From Nitrososphaerota archaeon (GTDB lineage Archaea > Thermoproteota > Nitrososphaeria > Nitrososphaerales > CADDZS01), in the NCBI GenBank assembly GCA_021325255.1, contig JAJPHP010000078.1, forward strand, positions 13,487 to 77,486: 64,000 nt of DNA. The letters are read 5' to 3'. The notes beneath the pieces are model-generated. The model searched no databases. It was not told the origin of the DNA and worked only from the letters and a program-made list of their open reading frames with translations. The stretch's first letter is position 1, and each line of letters starts with the position of its first letter. The translations under genes were made by a program, and so were the position numbers. Of the stretch, positions 43,096 through 51,374 are shown piece by piece.

Positions 43096-44316
43096 TTGCC
43101 TAAAATGAAGCCCGGCATCTTCATTGGAATTGCCCTAGCATTCATGATGCTCGCGCTTCTGACGGGAATCTTCAGACTCATGAGCGACTATGCGCTGTAC
43201 CCGGGGATACTGTCGGGCCTCTATGCGCTGCATCCGATAATGATGGTTTTCGGATTCCTGGCGACCATCGTCATGGCGGAACGTGTCGCCGGGATTTCAG
43301 TTGTCCCTAGGTTCAAAAGCACCAGAGTGGCAGTCGCAATGGTTCCGCTCACAGCCCTCGGAGTTGTTTCGGAGATTTTCGGATATGCGACGGGTCCAAG
43401 CCTCCTTCGTTACGTTGGAAGCGCACTCCTCTTCGGAGGATGTCTTGCATTCCTCATAGTTTTGATCGGCCTAACGAGGAAGACAGGAATAAAGTTGCCA
43501 TTCTACTTCATGATCCTCTCCGTTGCTTCACTTATCGCAGCGTCCGTGTACACTGCATCCAAGCTTCCGGCGGGAGACCTCTCACTCATAATGTTGCTTC
43601 TCTCATTCCCAGTGATTTTCATTCTTGGGGAGAGGGTGGAACTCACGCGATTTGTATCCTCGGGTACTTCCTCTAGAAAGTTTCAAGCTGCGTTCGTTTC
43701 TTCTATTTTAGCTGTGGCCCTGTTTGCACTTGCTGGTTTGCCGATGTCTCCTTCCTTAGAATCTGAGCTTGTCTCTGCAGGCCTTGCGATGCTCTTTGCA
43801 ACTTTTGTTGTCGTCCTTTCCGCGGAGGTTTCAAACTTCAGGCTCCTTTCAAAGTCTGCCCAGCCTCTCCAAAGATACGTTTCCATTCACACTCGGATCG
43901 CGTACTCGTGGGGATTGGGCGGAATAATCTTTGCAGAGATCTATTTCCTCGTTCCAACACTTCACGTCAACTTGTACGACGCTTTCATACACTCGATCGC
44001 TGTAGGCTTTATCGGGACAATGCTTCTTGCTCACGGGCCCGTCATACTTCCCTCCGTCACAGGCAGGAGGCTTGCTTCTACCCGCGTCTCAATTCTTCCG
44101 CTGATACTTCTGACGGTAGCCAATTTAATCAGGGCCGCCGGAGACCTGCTGCTGAGCACTTTCTACTCGACGCTCTTCCTGAGTTTGGTAGGTCTTTCGG
44201 GCTGGCTCGTACTTGCAAGTGTCCTTGCGTTTGTCCCCTCAATTCTTTTGGCCACGAGCCCGAGGAAACTAGAAGGCGGCATACTTGCAAGAAATTCCGA
44301 TTATGAAAATCACTGA
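43096..44316 (+). CDS. NnrS-like multi-span membrane protein
   Basis: 406 residues, TTG start (ATG 43105 also possible), about 12 membrane helices. Conserved His in ALHPIMMVFGFLATIVMAER (helix 2) and FIHSIAVGFIGTMLLAHGPV (helix 9) resemble the helix pairs of NnrS haem-copper-like proteins that act in nitric oxide stress. The HSIAVGFIGTM stretch is the closest match. In this operon (DUF2249-cupin, DUF59, NnrS-like, Moco domain) a role in NO or nitrite handling fits, though it is inference. Which ligand it binds is not visible. Confidence 0.75.
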   Translation: MPKMKPGIFIGIALAFMMLALLTGIFRLMSDYALYPGILSGLYALHPIMMVFGFLATIVMAERVAGISVVPRFKSTRVAVAMVPLTALGVVSEIFGYATGPSLLRYVGSALLFGGCLAFLIVLIGLTRKTGIKLPFYFMILSVASLIAASVYTASKLPAGDLSLIMLLLSFPVIFILGERVELTRFVSSGTSSRKFQAAFVSSILAVALFALAGLPMSPSLESELVSAGLAMLFATFVVVLSAEVSNFRLLSKSAQPLQRYVSIHTRIAYSWGLGGIIFAEIYFLVPTLHVNLYDAFIHSIAVGFIGTMLLAHGPVILPSVTGRRLASTRVSILPLILLTVANLIRAAGDLLLSTFYSTLFLSLVGLSGWLVLASVLAFVPSILLATSPRKLEGGILARNSDYENH

Positions 44317-44343
44317 AAAATGATTAGGACGATGTAAACTAAA

Positions 44344-44844
44344 ATGAAGCGAGTCCTGAAGAGTCTGCCGGAATTCCGAGCGAAGAAACATAGCTCCTTC
44401 AAGGGCCTTTCCATCTTTGTCGATGAGAAGGAAATACTCAAGATTAAGAACGTTGAAAGGTACCCGACCGCGAAACTCACCGAGGACTTCAGGTGCCTTG
44501 AAGGATGGGAGGTCAAGGGAGTGGCCTGGGAGGGCGTCAGGGTTTCGAGCTTGCTGAGCGAGGTGAATTTGAGCCCGAAAATTCGATGGGTTCTCTTTGG
44601 CTCGGGAGAGTTCACCTGGCAGATTAAGCTTGGTGATGCGCTAAAGGACACTACTCTGCTCGCCACGAAGATGAACGGGAGCAGTATTTCTACTGTGCAT
44701 GGAGGACCGCTGAGGCTCGTCTTTAGGGGTCAACGCTGCTTTGAGAGCGTAAAGAGCGTTGATAGGATTGTCCTCCTCAAAAAGGGAGTAAATCCCACAG
44801 CTGAACTCATTGCAAAATCAAGAATAAGAGAAAAGAAGCAATAA
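44344..44844 (+). CDS. Minimal sulfite-oxidase-type Moco-binding domain protein
   Basis: 166 residues; only the core of the oxidoreductase molybdopterin-binding domain is present. DFRCLEGWEVKGVAWEGVRV holds Cys51, the expected Mo ligand, followed by VSSLLSEVNLSPKIRWVLFG and WQIKLGDALKDTTLLATKMN and the GGPLRLVFRGQRCFESVKSV loop. Bacterial YedY/sulfite oxidase homologs are about twice as long, so this is a stripped-down form. Shares an operon with the NnrS-like gene (27 bp gap). Cytoplasmic as no signal is seen. Could reduce an S- or N-oxide; substrate unknown. Convergent with the MazG-like gene (stops adjacent). Confidence 0.8.
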   Translation: MKRVLKSLPEFRAKKHSSFKGLSIFVDEKEILKIKNVERYPTAKLTEDFRCLEGWEVKGVAWEGVRVSSLLSEVNLSPKIRWVLFGSGEFTWQIKLGDALKDTTLLATKMNGSSISTVHGGPLRLVFRGQRCFESVKSVDRIVLLKKGVNPTAELIAKSRIREKKQ

Positions 44845-46074
44845 TCAGTCGAACGCGGCCTTCAATGTTCCAATGGACGCCGCGCGCTCGCCACGCCTTA
44901 AAGCTAGCTCTTCAAGGCTTTTCTCGAAGAGAGCTCTAAGGTGGTTTGCGTCTGAGTAATTGAGCAGCATGATCTTCTCGGGTTGAAAGACTTTGAGCAG
45001 GTACTGGGCAAAGTCCTTAGTCGTGTCCTTGGCGAACACCCATATGTTTCCCTTTGACAGAATTGAGTAGCAAGACAGCGTTTCGAAAATCTGCCTATAG
45101 TAAGATTGTGTCGACCCCACCTCTCTGGCCTCTGGCGAAGTTAGAATTATGCAGGCAGCGTCGCTTCTGTTGATCAGATCTAGAGATGTTGCAAGATCCT
45201 TTGTAGCCTGAACGGAAGGTGAAGTATTGACGAGAACCCTGAAGCCATGCTTTGCTCCTGAATCAAGTACGACGTACTTTTCTTCATCCGTCGTTGAACT
45301 CCCAAAGGACACGTAAAGATTGGCGAACGGATGGCAGGTGTCAGTGTCGCAAATTGATTGCAGACATACGGGGCAATGATCGTCGTACTTTTCAAAGACG
45401 ATTTCGGCGAGGTCGAGCTTGAGCAACTGCGAGGCGGTAAGAGTCCAAGCGAGTATTGCAGCAAGCTTGGATGTAATTTGCTCAGGCGAAGCTCGCTTTC
45501 TCTGAAGCATGGCAAGGTCACCAACATCCTTCATCATTGCCACGAGAGCGTTCATCGGAGTGAGCCTCGCGTTTTCCCTTTGATAGACCTTCGAAATGAA
45601 CTCCTGCCAATCTCGAAGAGTTTGTGGCTCTGAAAAATCGGTCAGGACGGGTTGCTCCTCGTCGCTGGTCCAAGAAGGTCGCGGGGCATTCTTGCCGTAC
45701 TTCTGCCAAGCGAGTTCAGAAAGATTGACGTTCAGTTTGATTGCAAGCGAGCAAATCCAAGAAAAAACATCAGCGAGGTTTGGGGCGATCTGAGCTCTAT
45801 CTTGCGACTCCATCGGGTTTACGAGCTCTGCAACTTCTTCTACCAGCCTCGAAATCAGATATTCCGTCGTGTGCTTGTCGTGTCGCTTGCCGTAGATTCT
45901 GCCAAACTTCGTGAGCCACTCGTCCAGGGTGAGCAACGAGAAATCAACATCAGAGCTTGCCTGTTTTGAATCAAGCACCTTTCTACCACTCTCGTCGCTT
46001 AAAATGTGACGAAATGGGGCGGTTTGGCCTGATTCCAGGCCACTACTCTTTTCCCGCTTCTTTTCTTCTACCAT
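44845..46074 (-). CDS. Tandem MazG-like protein with Cys-rich and C-terminal alpha-beta domain
   Basis: 409 residues. Residues 47-135 are a MazG-type helical domain with EEVAE (79-83) and Asp102, but where an Asp-preceding Glu is usual there is Asn99/Pro98, so NTP pyrophosphatase activity is doubtful. Residues 152-230 repeat the helix pattern with KD in place of EE (degenerate copy). A four-Cys group CPVCLQSICDTDTC (234-247) follows, then a domain of about 150 residues (VSFGSSTTDEEKYVVLDSGA, LDLINRSDAACIILTSPEA) of strand-helix alternation suggesting a TIR/Rossmann-like nucleotide domain. Divergent from the KaiC-like gene (250 bp), so possibly part of that system. Confidence 0.7.
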   Translation of the reverse strand: MVEEKKREKSSGLESGQTAPFRHILSDESGRKVLDSKQASSDVDFSLLTLDEWLTKFGRIYGKRHDKHTTEYLISRLVEEVAELVNPMESQDRAQIAPNLADVFSWICSLAIKLNVNLSELAWQKYGKNAPRPSWTSDEEQPVLTDFSEPQTLRDWQEFISKVYQRENARLTPMNALVAMMKDVGDLAMLQRKRASPEQITSKLAAILAWTLTASQLLKLDLAEIVFEKYDDHCPVCLQSICDTDTCHPFANLYVSFGSSTTDEEKYVVLDSGAKHGFRVLVNTSPSVQATKDLATSLDLINRSDAACIILTSPEAREVGSTQSYYRQIFETLSCYSILSKGNIWVFAKDTTKDFAQYLLKVFQPEKIMLLNYSDANHLRALFEKSLEELALRRGERAASIGTLKAAFD

Positions 46075-46323
46075 CAGGCTCTAAAGTTCGAGATACCTTT
46101 GAAAAAAAGGTTTGGATTATCTAGACAGTTTTAAGGGTTGTAAGCTCTACACTTGATTTTCGCACTCCTTTAAAGGAATTTGAGGCCTTGATAGAAGACG
46201 AACTTTGAAGATTTGCGCTGAAAAATATGCACGAGCAGTCACTCTGAGATTAGTTATTACTTCTCTAGTGCCCGCAATATCTTACTCTGCGAAGCAACTA
46301 ACTATGAATCTAAACGGATTCTG

Positions 46324-48249
46324 TTGGATTGGCTCAGCCGGCACCGCGTGAGAGGAAGTTCTGAAAATTTGAGCCAGATTGAGAAATCTACCTCCCCGAG
46401 CCCAGTTAATAGGGTACCAAGGAGAGTAAAGCTCGACTCTGAACACTACCACGCTCTAATGAAGAAGGAGCACCCCGACTGGAACTTTTGTCCTACCTGC
46501 AACGCAAGTCTGAGCGAGGCAGCTCAATCCTCACTATTCAGCATACTACTCTCGGACCGCGAGAACAAATTTATCGTCTCGATCTCGCTCTCTCCCGAGA
46601 ATGGTACGGGTGTAGTGAGCCCCTTCTCTCTGGACGGCACTTCAAAGTTCCCGGTTTGGGCGGAACCTGCTCAGATCGGTTCTCCGATGCTTGCACGTGA
46701 GAGGCTTTTCGAGGAGACAATCATACAGCACGTTCTCCCCGCATTCAAGTACGGTCTAAAGGTTTCCAAATTCACGGGAAAAGACAGCGATCAGAGTGCA
46801 TTTACCCAACTCTTCATGAAGTATGCCCAGAAAGAAATGTCAGAAAAGGCCTTCGAATCGTTTTCGCCGAGCCCAGAGATTCAGTCTCAGATGTGGATGA
46901 AGGAGCAACCAGACGGGATCGGCCCCCCTCTTCCGGCGGAACCACAAGGTGGGGTTGTGGAGAAAGTAGGAGCGATCAATCGGCTCGACACCACCGAGAC
47001 ACCACTGATCGCACAACGCGCCGTCCAAGAAGGTGAAAAACCTGCAAGCCAGATCGTCGTCCCTGGCATGCCGAATATGGCAGCAACTGGTGTTGTGGGC
47101 TTTGACAGAATTTTTGGAGGAGGCATTCCTAAAGACCGACTGACACTTCTCTCCGGCGAATCTGGTTCGGGCAAGTCAATTTTTGCCATAAAGTTCCTTC
47201 TCGAGGGAGCAAAGAGACAGGAGCCAAGCATCCTTGCGATTTCAGATGGCGACCCGCTTGAAATACTCGAAGAGTCTGAGGCTCTCGGATTGCCTATAGT
47301 TAGGGCAATAGAAGAGAAGAAAGTTTTTCTTGTAATAAAGGATCCGCAGAAGGAGTACAGCGTAAAGACCGCCGACATTTACAATTCCAAGAATAATTCA
47401 GAGTTTGTCGAAGTGATACGGCGCATCGCGAGACGCAACCGAGTGCGGCGAATAGTCATAGACAATCTGACAAGTCTCATTTCGGCAGGAAATTTGGACG
47501 TGGTAAGGAAAAGGGTATCCGAAATCACTCAGACACTCGCCGACCTCCACTGCACGGTTCTCGCAACGGGAAACCTTCAGCACGGATCCAAGAATCTGAC
47601 CTACTACGGCGTCGAAGAGTTCTTCTTCAGTGCTCTAATCTCCCTGAAGTCTAGCAACATTGAAGGGGGTCTCGTGCGCTACCTTCACGTTCCCAAGATG
47701 AAAGGGATCGGGCACCCACTATCAAAGTATGTCTTTGAAATTCAGCCCCAGGCAGGTATTGCAGTTACGGATCCTTTGAAGGATTATCTTGCATCCAGCA
47801 GGAAGAGATCGACGCGGTCTTTCGTCGCTGACTCCGATGCTATGGAATCGATATTGAAGCTTCTCGCTGCGAAGCTTACACAGGCACCGACCTGGGGCGC
47901 AGAGAGTCAGTTTAACTTTCTGAACAGCAATTTGGTCCCATCAACAGAGGTGAGGCCAGTCCCAACTACCTCAAACCGACAGCCGACAACTTCGCAATAT
48001 ACACTTCCTCTGGGCGGTAAGGAACAGGGGCCGCTCGGACTTTCCAAGAAGATCGATTCAGTGCCGCAAGTCTACACGCAGAGGATAGGTCAGGGCTCGC
48101 GAAAAACCGTCGAAGGCAAACTGCCAACTGCAGCCGCAGACAACCCATGGTCTTCCATTTTGTCCGAGCGCGAAGAGAACGAGGGAGAAGGAGAAATCAC
48201 AGGCTCCGCCGTCATAAAGAAGGATCAGACTGTAGTCTCAGCTGATTGA
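46324..48249 (+). CDS. KaiC-like RecA-superfamily ATPase with long N- and C-terminal regions
   Basis: 641 residues, TTG start. N-terminal 200 residues hold a CPTC knuckle (56-59) and a strand-rich region. The central KaiC/RadA domain spans about 245-490: VVGFDRIFGGGIPKDRLTLL, Walker A GESGSGKS (278-285), Walker B RRIVIDN (375-381) and RYLHVPKMKGIGHPLSKYVF with the KaiC K-R-G region. The catalytic Glu pair after strand 2 seen in KaiC is replaced by SDGDPLE, so hydrolysis may be weak. C-terminal 150 residues are disordered. It starts the block KaiC-like, micro-ORF, actin, VWA; the KaiC-like gene's own promoter is weak (about 46300). Confidence 0.82.
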   Translation: MDWLSRHRVRGSSENLSQIEKSTSPSPVNRVPRRVKLDSEHYHALMKKEHPDWNFCPTCNASLSEAAQSSLFSILLSDRENKFIVSISLSPENGTGVVSPFSLDGTSKFPVWAEPAQIGSPMLARERLFEETIIQHVLPAFKYGLKVSKFTGKDSDQSAFTQLFMKYAQKEMSEKAFESFSPSPEIQSQMWMKEQPDGIGPPLPAEPQGGVVEKVGAINRLDTTETPLIAQRAVQEGEKPASQIVVPGMPNMAATGVVGFDRIFGGGIPKDRLTLLSGESGSGKSIFAIKFLLEGAKRQEPSILAISDGDPLEILEESEALGLPIVRAIEEKKVFLVIKDPQKEYSVKTADIYNSKNNSEFVEVIRRIARRNRVRRIVIDNLTSLISAGNLDVVRKRVSEITQTLADLHCTVLATGNLQHGSKNLTYYGVEEFFFSALISLKSSNIEGGLVRYLHVPKMKGIGHPLSKYVFEIQPQAGIAVTDPLKDYLASSRKRSTRSFVADSDAMESILKLLAAKLTQAPTWGAESQFNFLNSNLVPSTEVRPVPTTSNRQPTTSQYTLPLGGKEQGPLGLSKKIDSVPQVYTQRIGQGSRKTVEGKLPTAAADNPWSSILSEREENEGEGEITGSAVIKKDQTVVSAD

Positions 48250-48604
48250 TTTGACATAAAGAACGCAAAGACAATTTGCAGTCTGAAAGTACGAATGGAT
48301 TTGTGCCCTCAGAGTAGTTCCCATTTCGCCTTTCCATCTTTTTTTCAAGAGACAGTGGCCAAGGCGTAGGTATCTCCGAATTCAAGCGAAAAGAAATACT
48401 AAAGATTGTTTCAAGCATTTGATTCTTCTATCTTATATTTTTCACATCTTTATTTCTTGAGTTGGTTACTTGACAGGTAGTTAGACTGCTGGCCAAGCGA
48501 AACGAGATCTCGTCGTCTCGGCAAATGCCGGGGAGTAGGATGGGCGAGGAATCATCAGCTGCGCATAGACCTGCAAAGCTAGCCTGAAAGTTCGTGAAGC
48601 ACCT
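48250..48604 (+). other. 355 bp region upstream of the actin block
   Basis: Holds a TATA-like tcttatattt (48431-48440) that could start the actin transcript at about 48460. Several short open frames (LLAKRNEISSSRQMPGSRMG) look coding but cannot be joined to the micro-ORF. No other gene is clear. Confidence 0.4.
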
Positions 48605-48712
48605 TTGGGGCACCGCGTTTATGTGTTGGAAAAGGAACTGAAGACAAAAGAAATCGAGGACAAATTAGCAGAGTTAGAAGAGCAAAGAGAGAGTTTGGAT
48701 CACAAGAAATGA
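48605..48712 (+). CDS. Coiled-coil micro-ORF coupled to the actin gene
   Basis: Frame from TTG 48605 (or GTG 48623) to TGA 48710-48712, 35 or 29 residues: VLEKELKTKEIEDKLAELEE then QRESLDHKK. It is a regular heptad of Leu/Glu/Lys, predicting a short coiled coil. Its stop overlaps the actin ATG (ATGA), an arrangement of translational coupling, so it may be a real tiny partner of the filament (arcadin-like in position only). Too short for standard gene finders. Confidence 0.45.
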   Translation: MGHRVYVLEKELKTKEIEDKLAELEEQRESLDHKK

Positions 48713-49995
48713 GCGCACAAAAGAGTTACAAAGAACTTTTCACGTTCGGCGAAGATTACGGAACCTCCGAATTCAAATTTGGGCCCGCATCTCTTGGGGA
48801 CATCCCCGACGTGATAGAAAACAGAGGATACTTCCCCGACATTACAGAAGCAACGTTTGGTGTATACGGGTACTCCAAGCCCTCTCCCATAATTGTGGGA
48901 CCGGAGGTTTCGGAGCACCTCGAGTCCAGGGCAGACCTTACAGAACGCCTCGTATACCCAATGACTTCTGGTCTGATAGATAGTTCAGATCATAGGGCAT
49001 GGGCCGTCGTGAAGGAGATTACCAGGTACGGCCTGAATAGGTACGCCCCATCGAACCAATCAGGTTTTGAGGGCTTCAACTGCGTTGCCGCTCTTTTCTC
49101 CGGTTCGCCGAGATACATGTATGAGAAGATCTTCACCCTGCACGAAGAAATAAACAAGGAAGAGGGCAGAAAACTAGTAAAGAACGTCACCGTGATTCCT
49201 CAACCGCTTGCGGTGGCAATCGCCCAGAAGGCCGTCACGTGCACAGTGGTCGAGGCTGGTCATGGCAATACTCAGATCACTCCGATAAGCAAGTCGGTCA
49301 TAGGCTCAGCACTCGTGACTCTAAATCGCGGGGGCGCGGATGTAGACGCACTGGCTGGAGAGATACTCCGCGACGCGGGTTACGGAGATCTCGCAAGAGA
49401 GAAGAAATTCGTTAAACTGTTCAAAGAAACCGTCGGGCTCGTTCCGTCAAATCTGAACCGTGTGATGGAGAACGAAAATGACCCAAAGTTCAAGTTTGTT
49501 TTCAAGATACCGGGCACGCGCATCAATGTGGAGTTAGGCGGAGCCTCCTGGCAGCGCTTCCTCCTAGGAGAGTATTTCTTCAACCCGGAGCATGAAGTCT
49601 TTCACTCCTATTACAAGCGCGGATTCAAGCGGCCCGGTGACGGGCATTCGAAGGGAGAAGTGGTGCCCGGAACAATAGGCCTGGTGGACGCAATCTCGAA
49701 AGCAATCGAAAAATGCTCCTTTGAAATCCAAGGCTCTCTGTACCACAGCATTCTTCTGTCCGGAGGCAACTTCGCCTGGAGAGTCCCGCCCGGGCTCGAG
49801 GAGTACGCGATCGACTGCGCTACGAAGATCAGGTACATGCTCCAATCTGCCGGTGTCTCTGATAGCAAAGTTGCTCTGACTCCAAATCCTCAGTACAACG
49901 TTTGGCAGGGGTTGATTGTCTACGGCTTATTCCTCCCAGAGGAGTACAGGTGGAAGTGGGAACGCCAAGAAGGATGGATATCTGCGATACAGTAG
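48709..49995 (+). CDS. Archaeal actin (crenactin-like) ATPase
   Basis: 428 residues. Actin-fold motifs in order: phosphate 1 GEDYGTSEFKFG (14-25), connect-type VIPQPLAVAIA (162-172), phosphate 2 TVVEAGHGNTQIT (179-191), RGGADVDALAGEIL (207-220), adenosine motif ILLSGGNFAWRVPPG (348-362) and C-terminal NPQYNVWQGLIVYG (393-406). Length and motifs match crenactin and other archaeal actins rather than MreB or ParM. A 35-residue insertion (about 256-300, with FKIPGTRINVE) is a candidate filament-contact element. Predicted to form filaments driven by ATP. Coupled to the micro-ORF and 55 bp ahead of the VWA gene. Confidence 0.9.
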   Translation: MSAQKSYKELFTFGEDYGTSEFKFGPASLGDIPDVIENRGYFPDITEATFGVYGYSKPSPIIVGPEVSEHLESRADLTERLVYPMTSGLIDSSDHRAWAVVKEITRYGLNRYAPSNQSGFEGFNCVAALFSGSPRYMYEKIFTLHEEINKEEGRKLVKNVTVIPQPLAVAIAQKAVTCTVVEAGHGNTQITPISKSVIGSALVTLNRGGADVDALAGEILRDAGYGDLAREKKFVKLFKETVGLVPSNLNRVMENENDPKFKFVFKIPGTRINVELGGASWQRFLLGEYFFNPEHEVFHSYYKRGFKRPGDGHSKGEVVPGTIGLVDAISKAIEKCSFEIQGSLYHSILLSGGNFAWRVPPGLEEYAIDCATKIRYMLQSAGVSDSKVALTPNPQYNVWQGLIVYGLFLPEEYRWKWERQEGWISAIQ

Positions 49996-50050
49996 TCCGC
50001 GGTCCGAAGGGAGCAAGCGAATTTCGCGAGTAAATAGGAAAAAGTTGTAG

Positions 50051-51196
50051 GTGTTTGGGACAAAAGTGACCGCCTCTATTGAAACAAGAGATAAGGAGAA
50101 TGCAGGGCAACCCCCCTCGCACTTCTCAACTATCTTTGTACTTGATTGCTCGAAGAGCATGGGGGACAAGCTTGGAAGCACTCGAAATTCCAAGATCGAA
50201 CTTTCGAAGGCCAGCCTTGTCGCCGCCCTCTCAAAGGGAAAGACTTTCGACGGCGACAAAGTTGGGATACTCTCAGTCAATACGAATATTCTTGGAAAGG
50301 CAATAATAAATGAAGTAGTGCCGCTCACTGAGATAGGCCGGCGTAGGCCATCAATTCCTATGGAAAAAATCATGGGATTGAGGAATGAAGGCGGTACCGC
50401 CCTTATTTCAGGCATCGAGTTGGCGTTGGAAATCCTCTCCAGCGGTCCATCGAACACCTTCAGAAGCATCTCAGTAATCACCGACTCAAGGAGTGGCATT
50501 TCTACCCAGAACGGCGCGATCCTCACCCGCGCCACGAAGAGTAGGACGCGGATCAACTTTGTAATTCTTGGAGAGGACAAGGGGAAGAAATTTGATTCCT
50601 TCCGGACGATAACAGAACTTACAGGGGGCAAGTTCGTCATAGCGAATACGTCCCAGGACCTAGAAGATGCGGTTGCACTGCCCCACCTCGAAAGATCTCT
50701 CGAGAACATCGAGCAAGAGACTGATCAATCACCCGAAGTCCTGACTCCTGAAACGGGAAAGGGTAGATCCGAACCGCGTCCGGTCGAGGGCAGAAAGGGA
50801 ATTGAACTCTCAGAGCCTCAAGAGAGGGAGCTCCTCCTAGGCACTCATCTGCTTCCCGTGGTTCCAAAGCGGAAGAAGGCAGAGACTCTCGATGATATCG
50901 AAAGGTCAGTTAATCAGCTGACCGGAGAGTACGCTTCGCTCGAAGCGGGACTGCGCGACGGCAGTGTCACTCACATGCAGTTTACGGAAAAGTACTCCAT
51001 CATACAGTATGAGCTTGCGGAGCTCAAGCAGACTATCAGGGAACTTCGCTCAAAGAACAGCAGGGAGATGACGGAACTTGCGCTAGTAAAGGGGAGGGCG
51101 CCGAAACCATCATCGATCCTGACAGAGACAAGTGACAGGCTCCTTCAACTGGACAGGAGAATCTCATCTCTGCAAAAAAGCGTAGATTCTGTCTAA
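50051..51196 (+). CDS. VWA domain protein with C-terminal coiled coil
   Basis: 381 residues, GTG start. VWA domain (25-205) with a full metal-ion-dependent adhesion site: DCSKS (32-36), Thr116 in GGTAL and Asp145 in ITDSRSG. Residues 210-275 are an acidic/Pro linker, and 285-345 a coiled coil with heptads (IERSVNQLTGEYASLEAGLR; QFTEKYSIIQYELAELKQT). Probably a scaffold binding the actin or KaiC-like ATPase in a Mg-dependent way. Fifty-five bp from the actin stop, same strand: one operon. No signal peptide, so intracellular. Confidence 0.87.
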   Translation: MFGTKVTASIETRDKENAGQPPSHFSTIFVLDCSKSMGDKLGSTRNSKIELSKASLVAALSKGKTFDGDKVGILSVNTNILGKAIINEVVPLTEIGRRRPSIPMEKIMGLRNEGGTALISGIELALEILSSGPSNTFRSISVITDSRSGISTQNGAILTRATKSRTRINFVILGEDKGKKFDSFRTITELTGGKFVIANTSQDLEDAVALPHLERSLENIEQETDQSPEVLTPETGKGRSEPRPVEGRKGIELSEPQERELLLGTHLLPVVPKRKKAETLDDIERSVNQLTGEYASLEAGLRDGSVTHMQFTEKYSIIQYELAELKQTIRELRSKNSREMTELALVKGRAPKPSSILTETSDRLLQLDRRISSLQKSVDSV

Positions 51197-51374
51197 ACAA
51201 AAGAGAAAGCTGTGTCGCGCTTCGAACGCCGATGGAAGGTCTTCTCCCAATTTCCTTTTTGTTGTGGCCACTTTTCATAGAATAATGTTAAAGAGCACCG
51301 AGTTCTGCTCTTCCCCATAATTTCACCTGCTGCATTTTCTTAAGCCGTGTGTAGACTCTCGGTGCCCCAAACTT

